Assembly (NCBI GenBank): GCA_023614405.1
Contig: CM042687.1
Coordinates: 236,866,292-236,930,291, forward strand
Source: Avena insularis
Taxonomy: Eukaryota > Streptophyta > Magnoliopsida > Poales > Poaceae
DNA: 64,000 bases
Direction: 5' to 3'
The notes under the pieces are model-generated. The model ran no database searches. It saw only the letters and a list, made by a program, of their open reading frames with translations, and was not told the DNA's origin. Shown in pieces: positions 1-11,914 of this stretch. Made by a program: the position numbers and the translations under genes. Numbering within the stretch: the first letter of the stretch is position 1; every line of letters begins with the position of its first letter.

Positions 1-2769
1 CTATTCTCTTCCCCATACTCAACCGCGTCTCCTCATGCTACTTTCCCCTTGCGCAGATCGCCGAAACACCCTCGATTGCTCGCCGGAGCTCCACCGTCGC
101 TGCTGACCTCTGTCCGCTCGTAGTCGTCGCTACAGGAGGAGAAGGAAGAGATCGACTACGTCGTTCGCCTCCCCGACCTCTCCTCCGTCCCGTGGTGTTA
201 ATCCCCGTCACCGTTGACCACCGGAGCGACGCCAGAGACCACCGTCAGCCGCCAGCCACCATCATCTGGAGCCGCCGCCGCCGAAGCCACCCTCCGCCTT
301 GCCGTTGACCACCACTAAGACCCCGGGAGAGTCACAGCCGTCAGATCCCTCTTTGATGGACAGGATTAGATCGAACCAGAGAAGGGGTACCGACCAACCT
401 GGTTACGCCATGTGGCCATCCTCGTCACTCTGCCCCGTCAGCAGCCACGTCGATGCCAGTCAGCAGGTCAGCGCCCAGTCACTGTCCATGTAGCAAAGCA
501 TATTCCCTTTTTAATTGAAATTGATTTAAATAGGCAGAATATTGGGCAATCTTGTAAAATTCATATAAAACCGAATACATGTCCAAAAATTATAAATAAT
601 ATATCATTGGATTCATAAAATTGTATAGAATATTAATATGAGATTAGATCTAACTTTTAAAGTACATATTTACTGCAGTAATTTAATTGATTAAATAGCT
701 TTTTAATGGTGTTTAAATTGTAGAAAAATAACTACCGCTCAGAAAAATACAAATAATATATCTACGGATTCATAATTTCATATAAGACATTAATCTACTG
801 TTAGATCTAATCTTTGCAATATGTATGTCATGTAATAATTTAAATAGTTTATATTACCTTTTGGAGTATTAAATCCATAACAAATTATTTATAAACCTGA
901 AAAATATGAATAATATGTCTCTGGATTCACAATTTCGAGTAGAATACAGATATGGTCTTGGATATAATTTTTCACGAAGTAAATATTTCAAATGAATTAA
1001 ACTCTATTAAATAGTAACTAAATCATAGAAAAAGATTTACAACTCCGTTTAGGGTGAATCCAACACCTACTGGTTCGTATTAACGTCCTCTATCCAGTAA
1101 ATCCAAGAAACAAATTTAATTCGACAGTTAGAACAGGCGTCACAATAGAACTATCAAAACCCTTATATTGGCATGTAATTATTAATAACAAGTACCCTAT
1201 TGCTTTAATTGATCTCATACATGCATCATATGATCTATTAATGCTCAGAGAACTAAATGTAAGCATTGTAACATATTAAACCATCATGCATGTTTTTGAT
1301 CATCCTTGTTGTGTTTGCTATGTTTGCAATTGTTTTGATTGGAACTACCTTGTCCTCGTATTAGATTGTTCGGAGAGTGCGATTGCTGCAGAGAAATACA
1401 ATCAACACCCATATTATCAACATAAGGCAAGTTACACCACTTGTTCATAACTTTTGTTCCAGTTTTGATTCTATGCATGTGATCTTCAAAATTCTGTAGT
1501 ATGCATGTGTAGGATGTTCTAGTAGAATTTTTCCTTAGTATTATTTTGCAAGTGCGGTGATTTTGTAGTATGCCATGAGTAGCTCTATACTTAGGATTTA
1601 CCCTCCTAATACGTTACCCATGTTTTGCTAAGTATTGCTTGCTATGCTATATATACAAAGTACCGTTGGGGGTTCGAAAGACAAAGAATTTTTCTAAGTA
1701 TAGTCTCTCTAGAGCAAACTTTTCTTCTCAAATCCACTTCAAAATAAAACTAAGTTTTCTTCTGGGCGGAATGGTTGTCGGGTCAATGAGTGGGATTTTG
1801 GTGGAGGACGGCCGCCCAGGAATCAAAGAAGTCTGCCATGTTTCAGAATTCAGAAGCTTCCAGTGCAACCACAATACATTATGGGCTCTGTCTTGGCCTA
1901 GTACTTAGTGGGAAACCTCACCTGGGTACCAACATTTGGAGGTTCTTGGCACGGTTGGATCCGGAAGGTAGAGGGGCTACTAAGGGAAAGCCTCGCCATG
2001 GTCTTGTCTGTAAAAAGGACTTGATCGTGGATTGTGGGTAAAGTGCACAAACTCTCGAGAGTATTGCAATCTGATCGATCAGCCGTGTTCACGGAAACAG
2101 AACAACATTGAGCATCTAAATGATGGAGCCTCCGAAGGATCTTCCTCTCTATTTTCTAAACAAAAGTTTTTAAAACCCCATGGCGTGAGTAATATCGCCA
2201 ATGGGTGGGAATTTGGGAACTTGGTGTGTAATATCCGAGTGTCGCTTGGTGCGTAATATCCAAGTGTTTGGTTGTTTGGACACTTAATTTGTAATATCCT
2301 CGTGTGCCACTCGACCTTATTTTACCTAAGTAAATGTTTACAAAGTAGGAAAAAATCTTCTCTTCTTCTTTCTACTTAAGAAAACTAGCTTTGAGCAAAA
2401 GAACTCTAGAACCTATATTAGCCTTGCATGTAGAGATAGTCTTTTCTTTCCTTGGTGTAATTTGCCAATACATTCAAAGTATTGACCCATCTTGTTGGCT
2501 GCACGTTTCATGTGCAGAATTTCGGAGATCGTTGAAAGGTGCGCTAGGATCGCGGGTCTTCACTCAACCTGCCTGTGGCATTGATGGGACTCCAAGTTGT
2601 ATTTATATCGCTTCTGTTGTAATAATGTAAACTCTGGATTATTCGAATTATGTAATAAAGACTTGTGTTTTACATGATATTTCATCGACTGTGAGTGCTA
2701 GCTATTGATCCAGGGACTAGCATGTTAATCATAGGGACTGAGGATCCTTATCGATCCAAGGTCGCTACA
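1..2769 (+). mobile_element. Diverged Tekay-like Ty3/gypsy LTR, 3' part
   Basis: This stretch follows the same order of landmarks as the long LTRs at 13070-16214 and 22423-25513, but at much lower identity. It has a GC-rich start, then an AT-rich tract with repeated 'aaaatt..gtagaa' phrases. Next comes a segment around 2040-2110 matching the 'gatcgatcagccgtgt' landmark, and a tail around 2700-2769 matching 'gatccagggattggcatgt' and ending in TACA. No primer-binding site follows 2769, so it is either a 3' LTR or a solo LTR; the window edge prevents deciding. It is clearly older than the other Tekay-like copy. Short ORFs here are not supported as genes. Confidence 0.65.
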
Positions 2770-3720
2770 TTATCTTCTTTGAAATAATATGACGACGCTC
2801 TTGGGAGCTAAACTAAAAACTGCTACATAATACAGTAGTTTTTACACAAAAAATAGATAGGCTGAGCTTTTTTATCATCATGGGCAATATTCAACGGGCT
2901 CACTCATAAACTGATTAGGCTCTGATTGGCGGCCACAGGACCATGAAAATGCCGAATTAGAAAGTTTTCGGCTATGCTTGGCCCTCATAGGCTAATTTCA
3001 TGGACTCAGTAATAAAAATTTCAAACGTCAACAAGGAAGAAAAACACAAGCGTGGAAAAAATTGGCAAATATTTCGCGTAAAAATTGTTGACAACCAGAA
3101 CACATAGCCTGCGTGCTCCAAAACTTTCCTGCTCGAGCCTTCACTCCAGCAGCCAGCTACTGTCTCTACGCCATTCTTCTGGAGACGCACCGGCCATGAA
3201 AACCATAGGCCATGCTCCAAAACATTCACCCTCCATCTACCGGCTGAGGCGGCTGACACCATCGCTAGCGGCGGCTTTCTTCTCAAAATGCACACAAACC
3301 GGCGGTCAGTTGGTCGATCCCAACGGGACGCTTATAATTTCCTTAGTTCGCTCGAATCGTTCCCTAGAAGTTGTTTTGTACTTGATCTGTTTGTTTGACA
3401 TTGTTCTGCACTTGATCACAGTGTTTTTTCGAATTGGTTAGCACTTTATTGCGCTCAGACCATCTGTTCTCTCAAATATGTAACATAGTTTTGCACTCAA
3501 TGTCTGAAATATGCTAAAATTACGTGGCATTTATAGTTCTATATTCTATCAGTTTGCTCAGATATCTTGGCTTAATTAGATCTGTAATCAACCTGTTCGC
3601 TGAAATATCATAAAAGATTCTAACCATCTCTATCCTCAACATATGGACATATATTGTATATTGAATGGACAAAAAGCAACACCTTCATATTAGGTAGGTG
3701 TTAATGACTTCATGAAGTTT
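2770..3720. other. Unassigned spacer
   Basis: I recognise no gene or element here. A short imperfect palindrome (aaaaactgc..agtagttttt) lies at about 2813-2842. The stretch may be upstream sequence of the decayed CACTA gene that follows, or eroded repeat DNA. The ORFs on both strands around 2970-3440 have no recognisable domain. Confidence 0.4.
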
Positions 3721-6115
3721 GTTAAACAGCATAACGGTGACTCGGATGTGTTTTGCCCATGCCACAATGCCTTAATTATAAAAAGCTGAGTCAGTGCATC
3801 ATTTCAGACCATATATTTATTAATGGGATGCAACGCACATACATTAGGTGCACTAAACATGGTGAACTATATGATCATCATGTTCTTGATCCTCTAGCTA
3901 ATGCTGGTCCGCCTAAAGCTCATCAGATCGAGGATGAGGACCTTTCTGGTTTGTTAAGGGACCTGTACCCCACTGCAAGCAAAAAAAAAGTACGTCCCTT
4001 CTCTTAAAAGTTCACCTTTCTCTGACCTGATAGAAGATGCCAAGTGTTCAATGGACCCTGATTCTGGTATCTCAAGATTCGAAATAGTAATGAAATTACT
4101 AAAGGAAAAGTCATCCAACAAGGTTACCAACAAAGCTTTTGATGCAGTGATTAAGGTGTACAGCGAGTCAATCCCTAGGGAAGGACTGCCAAAATCCTTT
4201 TATAAGATGAAACAGTACATCAAGGTACTCAGAATATCATATTATAAGATCCATTTTTGTCCAAATAACTATGTGTTGTTCTAGGAGGATTATGAAAACC
4301 TCGATGAATGCCTAGTATGTAACGAATCAAGATGGAAAAATGGTGATAAAAAGAAGAAAGATCCTTATGAGATTCTGAGATATTTTTCAATTATAGATAT
4401 ATTTCAGTGGTTGTTTCAGTCAGAACAAATATCTAAGGAAACAAGATGGCATAAAAAGATTCTCAATCCAGACGATTACTTACTAAGGCATCTAGCTGAT
4501 GGTGATGAACAGAAGAATTTTGACAAGGCTCATCCAGGATTTGCTACGGATCCAAGGAACCTGAGACTTGGCCTAGCTACAGATGAATTTAATCCATTTG
4601 GTAACATGAGTAACTCGTACAACATGTGGCCAGTACTTTTTACAATTTACAACATGCCTCCCTGGGCATGCACTGATCAGTCGAACTTCTTGCTGACTTT
4701 ACTCATACTAGGTCCCAAATCACCTGGTAAGGATTTTGATTTGTTCATGCAGCCTCTTATACAAGACTTGCGGTATGGAAGGGTTTCATGACTCCTGATA
4801 TCCTTGCAAGCAAATCTGAAGATGCCAAGTTCCCTCTACATGCTGCTGTGATGTTCTGCACCCATGATTTTACAGGCAGAGTGGCAGGAGGTTACAACGC
4901 ATATGTTTGTTGTGAGTCAAAACAAGTCACACTCAGGCTACAAAATAATACCAGTTACCTTGGCCACCGGGTTTTTCTTCCTACAGGCCACAAATTCCAA
5001 AAAAACTAAAATGCAGTTCTATGGAAAGAGGACTGAGTATGGCACTGCACCACGAAAGTTCACTACAGCTGAGTTGCAGGCGCATCTAGAAAATGTCAAA
5101 AGTGTCAAACCAGGAAAACAACCAGCTGCCAACACAAGGTAAAAGAAAGAATACAAAAGATGCACCGACAGTAGGAGCAACATCCAAAAGGAAGAGAGTG
5201 AAAGAAATAGCAGCAGCTGCCCAAGGGAAGGAAAAGGAACCAAGAATATTTTATAAGCGCAGATCCATTCTATGGGACTTACCGTATTGGGCTGGTAAGA
5301 CGCTTCGACATAATATTCATCTCATGCACATGAAGAAAAATATATGTGACAACATTATAGGCACATTACTCAACATTCCAACCAAGACAAAAGATAGCTA
5401 GAATGCTAGGTTTGGCTGCGAAAAACTCAATGTTAACAACAACTTGAAGTTGTATCTTGAAGATACGGTTGATAAGGGCGGTGAAAAACATTACAAATTT
5501 CGAGGTGCGGAATTTACCTTGCTGATGAATAAAAGGGTACTATTTTGTGACTTCCTACGTGGTGTGAAGTTCCCATCTGAATTTGCCTCCAACATTGAAA
5601 ATTGTATCAATGCAGAGGAGAACAATCTCCAAGGGTTGAAAACTCATGATTGCCACATCCTACTACAAAGTATTTTAGCTCTTGGTGTTAAAGGTTTAGT
5701 GAACAAGGATTTATACTATGTGTTCGCAGAATTGGGAAATTTTTTAGGGAACATTGTAGAAAAACTCTAGATAAAAGAGTTGTAGAGCGTCTTCAAATGG
5801 ACATAGTAGAAATCATGTGCAAGCTTGAGCTGATATATCCACAATCCTTCTTTGATGTGATGGTGCATTTAGCTGTTCATCTGCCTGAAGATGCACTTTA
5901 TAGAGGTCCCGTACAGTAAGGATGGATGTATCCTATAGAACGTCGACTTTGTACTTTCAAGGGTACTGTTAGGAACAAGGCTAGAGCAGAGGCTTGAATT
6001 AGGCATATACTGCTGCTTAAGAATTTGTATTTTGCTTAAGATACATTCCTGATCGTAAAACGAGATCCAATCTGGGTGGCAGAACTAAAGACATTGAAAA
6101 TCCTGTTTTTAACCA
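3721..6115 (+). pseudogene. Decayed CACTA (En/Spm) TNP2 transposase
   Basis: Translations in shifting frames give the ordered parts of a CACTA TNP2 protein. A transposase-associated domain at about 3721-4010 is seen as 'GDSDVFCPCHN' followed after a frameshift by 'FINGMQRTYIRCTKHGE'. The TNP2 core at about 4290-4860 contains 'RNLRLGLATDEFNPFGN' and 'WPVLFTIYNMPPW'. Then come the 'ILWDLPYW..HNIHLMHMKKNICDN' block at about 5250-5360 and a DUF4218-like part at about 5640-5900 with 'LKTHDCHILLQ' and 'LELIYPQSFFDVMVHLAVH'. At least three frameshifts and several stops break it. No terminal inverted repeats were found nearby, so it is a fragment. It is not a copy of the CACTA at 42760-55377: orientation and sequence differ. 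Confidence 0.85.
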
Positions 6116-6137
6116 TGGTGTTTGCCCAGTAGGAAAG

Positions 6138-6627
6138 TGATGGGGATATGCCGAGTGGGGTATACCCAGCAGGACGTTCCCTACTAGGTCAAACTCCCAT
6201 CGAGTGGGCCTGTAGGACGGCGACTGGACCGCGACCCAAGAGGAATCCAGACGACTAGAAGCTAAAGGCCCAGAAGCTTAGCTAGGCCTAGTCATATTAG
6301 GTCAAAACCATTCGAGTCCTTATCCAACTCGGTTGTAGATCTATAAACCCTAGCGAGGTGACTCTATATAAACCTCTCTAGGGCACGCATAGCACGTATG
6401 TTCCATCATACACCCCCTTGACTCGCCGCCTAGCTGCCGAGCTCTCCCTTTGTAATCTCTCAGCAATACAATCTAGCAGGAGTAGGTCTTTACCCTCCGG
6501 GGGGCTGAACCTGGGTAAAACCTTGTGTCGTTGCCCTCATCTCGCACCGTGGATGGCTGGCCGCCCTTGCCCCTCGTTCTACTACTCGCTGTCACTCGCA
6601 GCATCTGTCGTGGCCATTCCCACGACA
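6138..6627 (+). repeat. 5' LTR of Tat-like element E
   Basis: The LTR starts TGATGGGGATAT, where family members such as element D start TGTTGGGGATAT, and ends CACGACA. A TATA-like box lies inside at 6365. It is 490 bp long. The preceding pentamer GAAAG (6133-6137) would be its target duplication, but the right copy is outside the window. Confidence 0.8.
6365..6372 (+). promoter_or_regulatory. TATA box of element E LTR
   Basis: TATATAAA in the middle of the LTR is the expected position for the U3/R promoter of a retrotransposon. Confidence 0.6.
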
Positions 6628-6628
6628 G

Positions 6629-6646
6629 TGGCACCCAACATGGGGA
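6629..6646 (+). other. Primer-binding site of element E
   Basis: TGGCACCCAACATGGGGA lies one base after the LTR end. It has the TGG start expected for pairing with a tRNA CCA end. I did not assign the tRNA. Confidence 0.6.
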
Positions 6647-6678
6647 CTGGCCGGTCAGGCATGTGTTCTACGGCGAGA

Positions 6679-6683
6679 CCCTA
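6679..6683. repeat. Left target-site duplication CCCTA
   Basis: CCCTA directly before the LTR start is repeated at 56967-56971 directly after the 3' LTR. Confidence 0.9.
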
Positions 6684-7677
6684 TGATACATCGAAAATGT
6701 ATCTACTTTCCCGAACACTATTGCTATTGTTTCTCCTCTAAACTTGTGTGATTTGGATACAACTAACACGGACCGACGCTGTTTTCAGCAGAATTACCTT
6801 GGTGTCTAGTTTTTGTGCAGAAAATCAACTATCAGGAAAAATCCGGGAAAATATCCCAAAAATCCTATTTCAGCAGAAGATCCACGGAGCCAAAAGACGA
6901 GACAGAGTGGAGTCCTGGGGGGGCACACCCCTGCCAGGCGCGGGTGGGCCCAACTTGTGCCTAGGGGGTGCGACCACCCCAGGCACCCCCTCGGGCTCCC
7001 TCTGCGCCTATAAATTACCCCTTGACCTAAAAACCGAGGGGGGGTTCGACATTTTTCTAGAAAGAGTTCCGTTGCGCCACCACCACTAGAAACCAAGATT
7101 CAGATCCAGAAACTACGTTCTGGCACCCTGCCGGGACGAGGAATTTGGGGAGGATCATCGCCATCGTCATCACCAATGCCTCTCCATCAACCATCGTTGT
7201 TTCCCTCATCCATGAGTGAGTAATCCCCCGCTATAGGCTATGGGGATGGTAGGGATTGGATGAGTTCTATCATGTAATAGAATAAGATTGTTAGGGCATA
7301 GTGCCTAGTATCTATATTAGTGCTATTTGACTTTGTTGCAACTTGTTGTGCTTAATGCTTGTCACTAGGGCCCGAGTGCCATGATCTCAGATCTGAACTT
7401 ATTATTGAATCATTATGATAGTATTGTTTGTGATCTTATCTGCAAGTTGTGTACACATATCATTGTCCGGATCCAAAGGCCCCGAAGTGATATTATGAGC
7501 AAGCATGACTATATATGCAGCACATGGCTAGGATTGTTTAGTACTTGGATGCTTGTTCTTATTTATCTGCAATGCCCTAGATCTTGAGGTTACATGTTTA
7601 GACTCGTTCACGCAACGCCCATCCGTCCATCCATATGCCTACCGCACTCGAATCCCACTGTTTACTGTAACTGTTAC
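6684..7677 (+). repeat. 5' LTR of Athila-like element, first part
   Basis: It is nearly identical to 55599-56690 of the 3' LTR. It is interrupted after GTTAC at 7677 by the copia-type element and continues at 35820. The 5' LTR lacks about 158 bp that the 3' LTR has around 56400-56570; the gap lies at about 7490. Confidence 0.9.
7009..7015 (+). promoter_or_regulatory. TATA box of Athila-like 5' LTR
   Basis: TATAAAT follows a C-rich tract. The same place in the 3' LTR (55924) reads TATAAGT. Confidence 0.5.
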
Positions 7678-8666
7678 TGAAAGAACATTTGGGCCCCCAT
7701 GTGTGGTTTTGGTAATTAATGACAATCTCTATGGACTAATTCTTGTATCAAGTTGTACTTGTATGAATTGTCCATAGGCAATGCTTGAACCATATGTTGG
7801 CTTCAAGGTTTGGAGAAGAAGAAAGTGAAGAGGATCAAGTGGTGACCAAGGTGTTCAAAGAGTGATCCACAGATTGGTCATGTGAGAGTTAAACCTATGG
7901 CAAGTATGTCTTGAAGAATAAGATGGAGTAATATCTCTGGTGCACCTTCAAGGCATCAACATAATGAAGAAAAGAAGAAATGATGTGCAAGCTAAATATG
8001 TGCAGTATCTAGAAGATCTCATGATTAAAGCTTGCCATCCTGGATGATCATGGATCGATGAAGACAAGGTCAAAGTAAAGGTTTCCCCATGTTGTATGGG
8101 GGAGTAACTTGCAAGCCTTCATCAAGCAAGTGCGTACAAGAGCAATCAAGAAAGGTGTTCCATCTTGAGAAGGACAAGACCGTCTACATCATAATCAAGT
8201 GGAATATGTGCAAGGCAAAGGTATGATCTTGATAGGGTTTCCTTCTTACCGGTCTCGTAGTGTTAGTTGGTGAGACCGGTTTATAGGATAGATAACCGTA
8301 CTATCAAGAGGGGCTCCCAAGTGAGTAACTCGATCATATCGTTCAGAGAGAGCTCAAACCTTTGCATACTTAGCATCATCCTTTCTTGGTTGTTATTTGG
8401 ATCTTATCCATGTGAGGTTCTAGAGCTTGTGGTAATATTCATAACAAGCTCTAGTTCATCAAAAACGGATTTCCCTTTTATATCTTATTGCATTTTTGAT
8501 ATTTGAGGTTTTACAATTTCTCACCAAGAGAGGTATCGCACATTAAAATACATGAAATGTTCTCTCTTGGTGGTATCCAATATTTCCAACAAAATTGGTT
8601 TCGGGTCAATCGGAGTTTCCAAACTCTAGATATCGCCATTTGAAGTTTGCCTCTTATTTGGTCCAG

Positions 8667-8938
8667 ACCGGAGTCTCCGGTGTGGTCCGGAGTTTCCGGA
8701 TGTGTCTCCGGTGGTGACTTCAGAATCAGGGTTGGGACATACTGTATGGGGGTCCGAAGCCAGGTCCGGAGGCTACCCCGGAGTCTCCGGTGTTTCCTCT
8801 GTCCGGAGTCTCCGGTGTTGGATGACCGGAGTCTCCGGCCTTGTTGGGTCTTGGATGGCCCAGTTCATTCAGATGGGCGGTCCGGAGGCTGGTCCGGTGG
8901 TTGGGCAAGAATCTCCGGTGTACACCGGAGTCTCCGGT
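8667..8938 (+). repeat. Array of ACCGGAGTCTCCGGT motifs in LTR-A
   Basis: Near-perfect short palindromes (ACCGGAG-T-CTCCGGT and variants such as TCCGGAGTTTCCGGA) recur about nine times in 270 bp, directly upstream of the TATA box. The same array is at 25965-26236 in LTR-B and 34517-34788 in LTR-C, with some motifs mutated. Position suggests a cis-regulatory array in U3. Confidence 0.75.
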
Positions 8939-8994
8939 CTGACTTTTCCCCAACGGGCAGAAAACGGTTAGAAATCTCTGGGCCTATAAAAAGG

Positions 8995-9002
8995 GGCCCT
9001 TC
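8995..9002 (+). promoter_or_regulatory. TATA box of copia LTR-A
   Basis: TATAAAAA followed by GGGGCCC is conserved in LTR-B (26283) and LTR-C (34835), downstream of the palindrome array. Confidence 0.65.
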
Positions 9003-9943
9003 TTCCCCAATGTCTTTGCTCGAGTTTTACAGGCTTTCTCCTCCATTATTGACCCTCTTGAGCTTGCTCCCCCTTCAATCCCTCCCTTGATTCTTGCATA
9101 TACATTAGGGATTTGAAAGAGGAGATCTAGATCTACAATCCCACCAATCCATCTCTCCTCTATGTGAGGGGAACATCTTGGGATCTAGATCTTGGAGTCT
9201 TTTGTGGTTACTCCATTGTTCTTCCTCTCTTATTCCCCCACAAGCTTTTGTAGCTTTGGTGGAATTTGGGAGAGAAGTATTTGAGCACTTCTTGTGTTCT
9301 TGCCATTGAATTTGGTGCATTGGTTTGAGTTCTCCCCGGAGGATTTGGTGAGTGAAAGTTGAGAAGCTTTTTACTCTTGGGTTCTTGGAACCCTAGACGG
9401 TTTGTTGGTGTTGCGGGTTGTGGCCTTGGTGGCGTTTGTTGGGAGCCTCCAATTAAGTTGTGGAGAAGTGCCCCAACCTTGTGAGAGGTTCCGGTTTCCA
9501 CCGACAAGTGCACCGATAGTGGAAGCGTGGATCTATCCCATTGGAGTGAGATTCACCGGAGAATAAGGGAGGCCTTTTGTGGCGTTGGTGGTTTGATACC
9601 ACCCCCTCTCCAAACGAGACGTACTCCATGTTGGGAGGAACTCGGTAAAATATCGTTGTCCCCACGTGCCTCGGTTATCTCTATACCCGAGCTCTTTACT
9701 TATGCACTTTACATTGTGATAGCCTTCGTGCGTGAAGTAATATATATATATATCTTGCTATCACTTTGTTGTTTGTATTGCTTAGCATAAGTTGTTGGTG
9801 CACATAGGTGAACCTTAGTTGTTCTAGGTTATGCTTAACAAAGTAAACACTAGTTTTATTCCGCCTTTGTTGAGCCACTCTAGGTAAATTTTTAATCGCC
9901 TATTCACCCCCCCCCCTCTAGGCGACATCCGTATCCTTTCAAT

Positions 9944-9956
9944 TGGTATCAGAGCC
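9944..9956 (+). other. Primer-binding site, copia copy A
   Basis: TGGTATCAGAGCC lies two bases after the LTR and is complementary to the 3' end of initiator tRNA-Met. It is the usual PBS of plant copia and many gypsy elements. Confidence 0.9.
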
Positions 9957-9995
9957 TGGTCTCTCATTTTAAGATTCACGGCCTTGAGAGTAAAG

Positions 9996-11914
9996 ATGTT
10001 GTCTAGAGGATTAGTGCACAATGACATGTTCATATTCGATGGCACAAATTATGATATATGGAAAACTCGTATGCTTATTCATTTTTGGGACATGGACCCA
10101 AATTTGGAGCGTATTGTAGATATAGGTTTTTCTCCTTCTATGGATTTCAAAAATCTATCTTGTGAGGATGAGAAAAACTTATATCTTGATGCTCAAGCTT
10201 CTAGTGTGCTTGTTAATGCTTTGAGCTATGTAGTTACATCTTCAATCATTCCTTTTTGGAGCGCTCATGAGTTATGGACAAAACTTCAAGATAAATATGT
10301 TGTGTCCAACATTATTTAGGATGATTGTGTTGCTTCCACTTCCGGTCGAGATGAGTTCTCATCCTCTACCACTTCACCAACATGTGAATTTTCACAAGGT
10401 AATGATATGTTGAGTGGTGATAGAAATTGCAATTTGGATAGTGTGCTTACTATTTGTAATCCCTCATCCCTATCTAGTTGCAATGATCTATCTTTGGACT
10501 TTAACACTTCTAGCACTACTAATTTCTTACATGCTTGTGTTAATCGTCCTTGCATATCATGTAGAAATGACTTGAATAAATATCATGATGATATGCTTGT
10601 GTTGTCTTGTTGCCATGATAAAAATGCTTCTATTTCCTCTAGTGCTTGTGTTACTAACCACGTAGAGGAAAATGAAGATTCTATGGGCCAAGACAAGGTC
10701 TTGAAGAGAGCTACAAGTGCAATCTCATCATCACCTTCCTCCGGTTCTCACATATGCCTTATGGCTAAGGGAACAAAGGTAACCTCTTTGAATCCCATTA
10801 TATCTCATGATGATGATGAGGTTGAGAATAATAATGATGATTATAGAGGTAAGTATGATATTACCTCTATTAAGAAAATGGTAGAGGTTGTCTATAGCGC
10901 TCTCTTCAAAAATAAAATTGCTTCCTCCAACTTTCTTGAAATCTTGAATTGTGCCATAGAAGGCAATGATCTTATTGAGGAGCAAGAAAACTTAATTGAT
11001 GAAAAGTTTGCACTTGAGCGTGAGTATGCTAATGAAGTTGCACAACTAAAGGACTCCCTTGAAGAAGAACAAACCACCAAAGAATCTCTTGAGGAGACTT
11101 TTACTCTAGAATTATCTAGAGTAAAGGAATACCATGATAGAGAACTTGTGGTGGCTAACTCCTTCAAGATTAAAAATGATGAACTTGAAGTTTCTTATGC
11201 TAAACTTGTTGAGGATTTTACGCACCTCGAAAATGGCTCTCGGGTTGTTAAGAGGGAGATCATCAAACTCACTGAGTCACTTCTTTGAAGAATGAATTGA
11301 AAAAGGGTCATCAAGGGAAGGTCACACTCAACAAAATCTTGAGTGTGCAAAAATCCCCCAATGACAAGAGTGGGCTTGGATTCAACTCCAATATCAAGAA
11401 CAAGTCCACTATCAAGTTGAAGCACGAGGACAACAAGAAGAATGGCCAAGATCAAGTCAATAATCTGGCCAACATTGTTTGCTTCAAGTGCAAGGAAGAA
11501 GGGAACCATGTTAGATCTTGCCCATTGAAGAAAAAGCCTCTTAGTGTGAAGCAACAAGCGAAGCGGCCTCAAGATCCACCTCAAGTCATTAATGGTCCTC
11601 CTCCTAAGAGGACTACTCGAGCTCTTCCTCGAGTTGTGGCTTCACCTAAGAAGAAAGATGGTAAGAGTAGAACTTGCTACATATGCCGTGAGAAGGGGCA
11701 TATTTCTTCCTCATGCACTATCGGTATCTCCTCATCCAACCCTATCATTATTGATGATGCTTATTCTCTTTGTAAGGATGAGGTTGGAAATGTGTTTGCC
11801 AAATTTGTTGGTGCCCAATGTGGTGTCAAGAAAAGATCCATTTGGGTTGCCAAGCCTATTGTGACTAACTTCTTAGGACCCAAATTGGTTGGGGACCAAC
11901 AAGCCAAAACTTGA
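9996..11914 (+). pseudogene. Copia-type gag, copy A (broken)
   Basis: The same gene as the intact copy B at 27296-29704. The ATG at 9996 starts the protein (MLSRGLVHNDMFIFDG). Copy A has an in-frame TAG at 10317-10319 where copy B has GAG. It also has a 490-bp deletion at 11275-11281 whose ends share AGTCAC (B coordinates 28581-29070). The deletion is not a multiple of three and shifts the frame. The C-terminal zinc-knuckle region resumes in the new frame at 11285-11914. Confidence 0.9.

Larger units (their letters stand above)
7678..9941 (+). repeat. LTR-A of copia-type element
   Basis: This LTR is 2264 bp. It lacks 35 bp that LTR-B and LTR-C carry between two TTTCCA repeats (near 8587). 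It contains the palindromic ACCGGAG array, a TATA box, and a C-run shortly before its end. Confidence 0.92.

Noticed and set aside
2813..2842. Short palindrome that could mark a MITE end
   Set aside because: Too short, with no second end and no target duplication found.
8647..9090. ORFs across the ACCGGAG palindrome array, repeated in all three copia LTRs
   Set aside because: The repeats create open frames on both strands; no protein domain and no start context.
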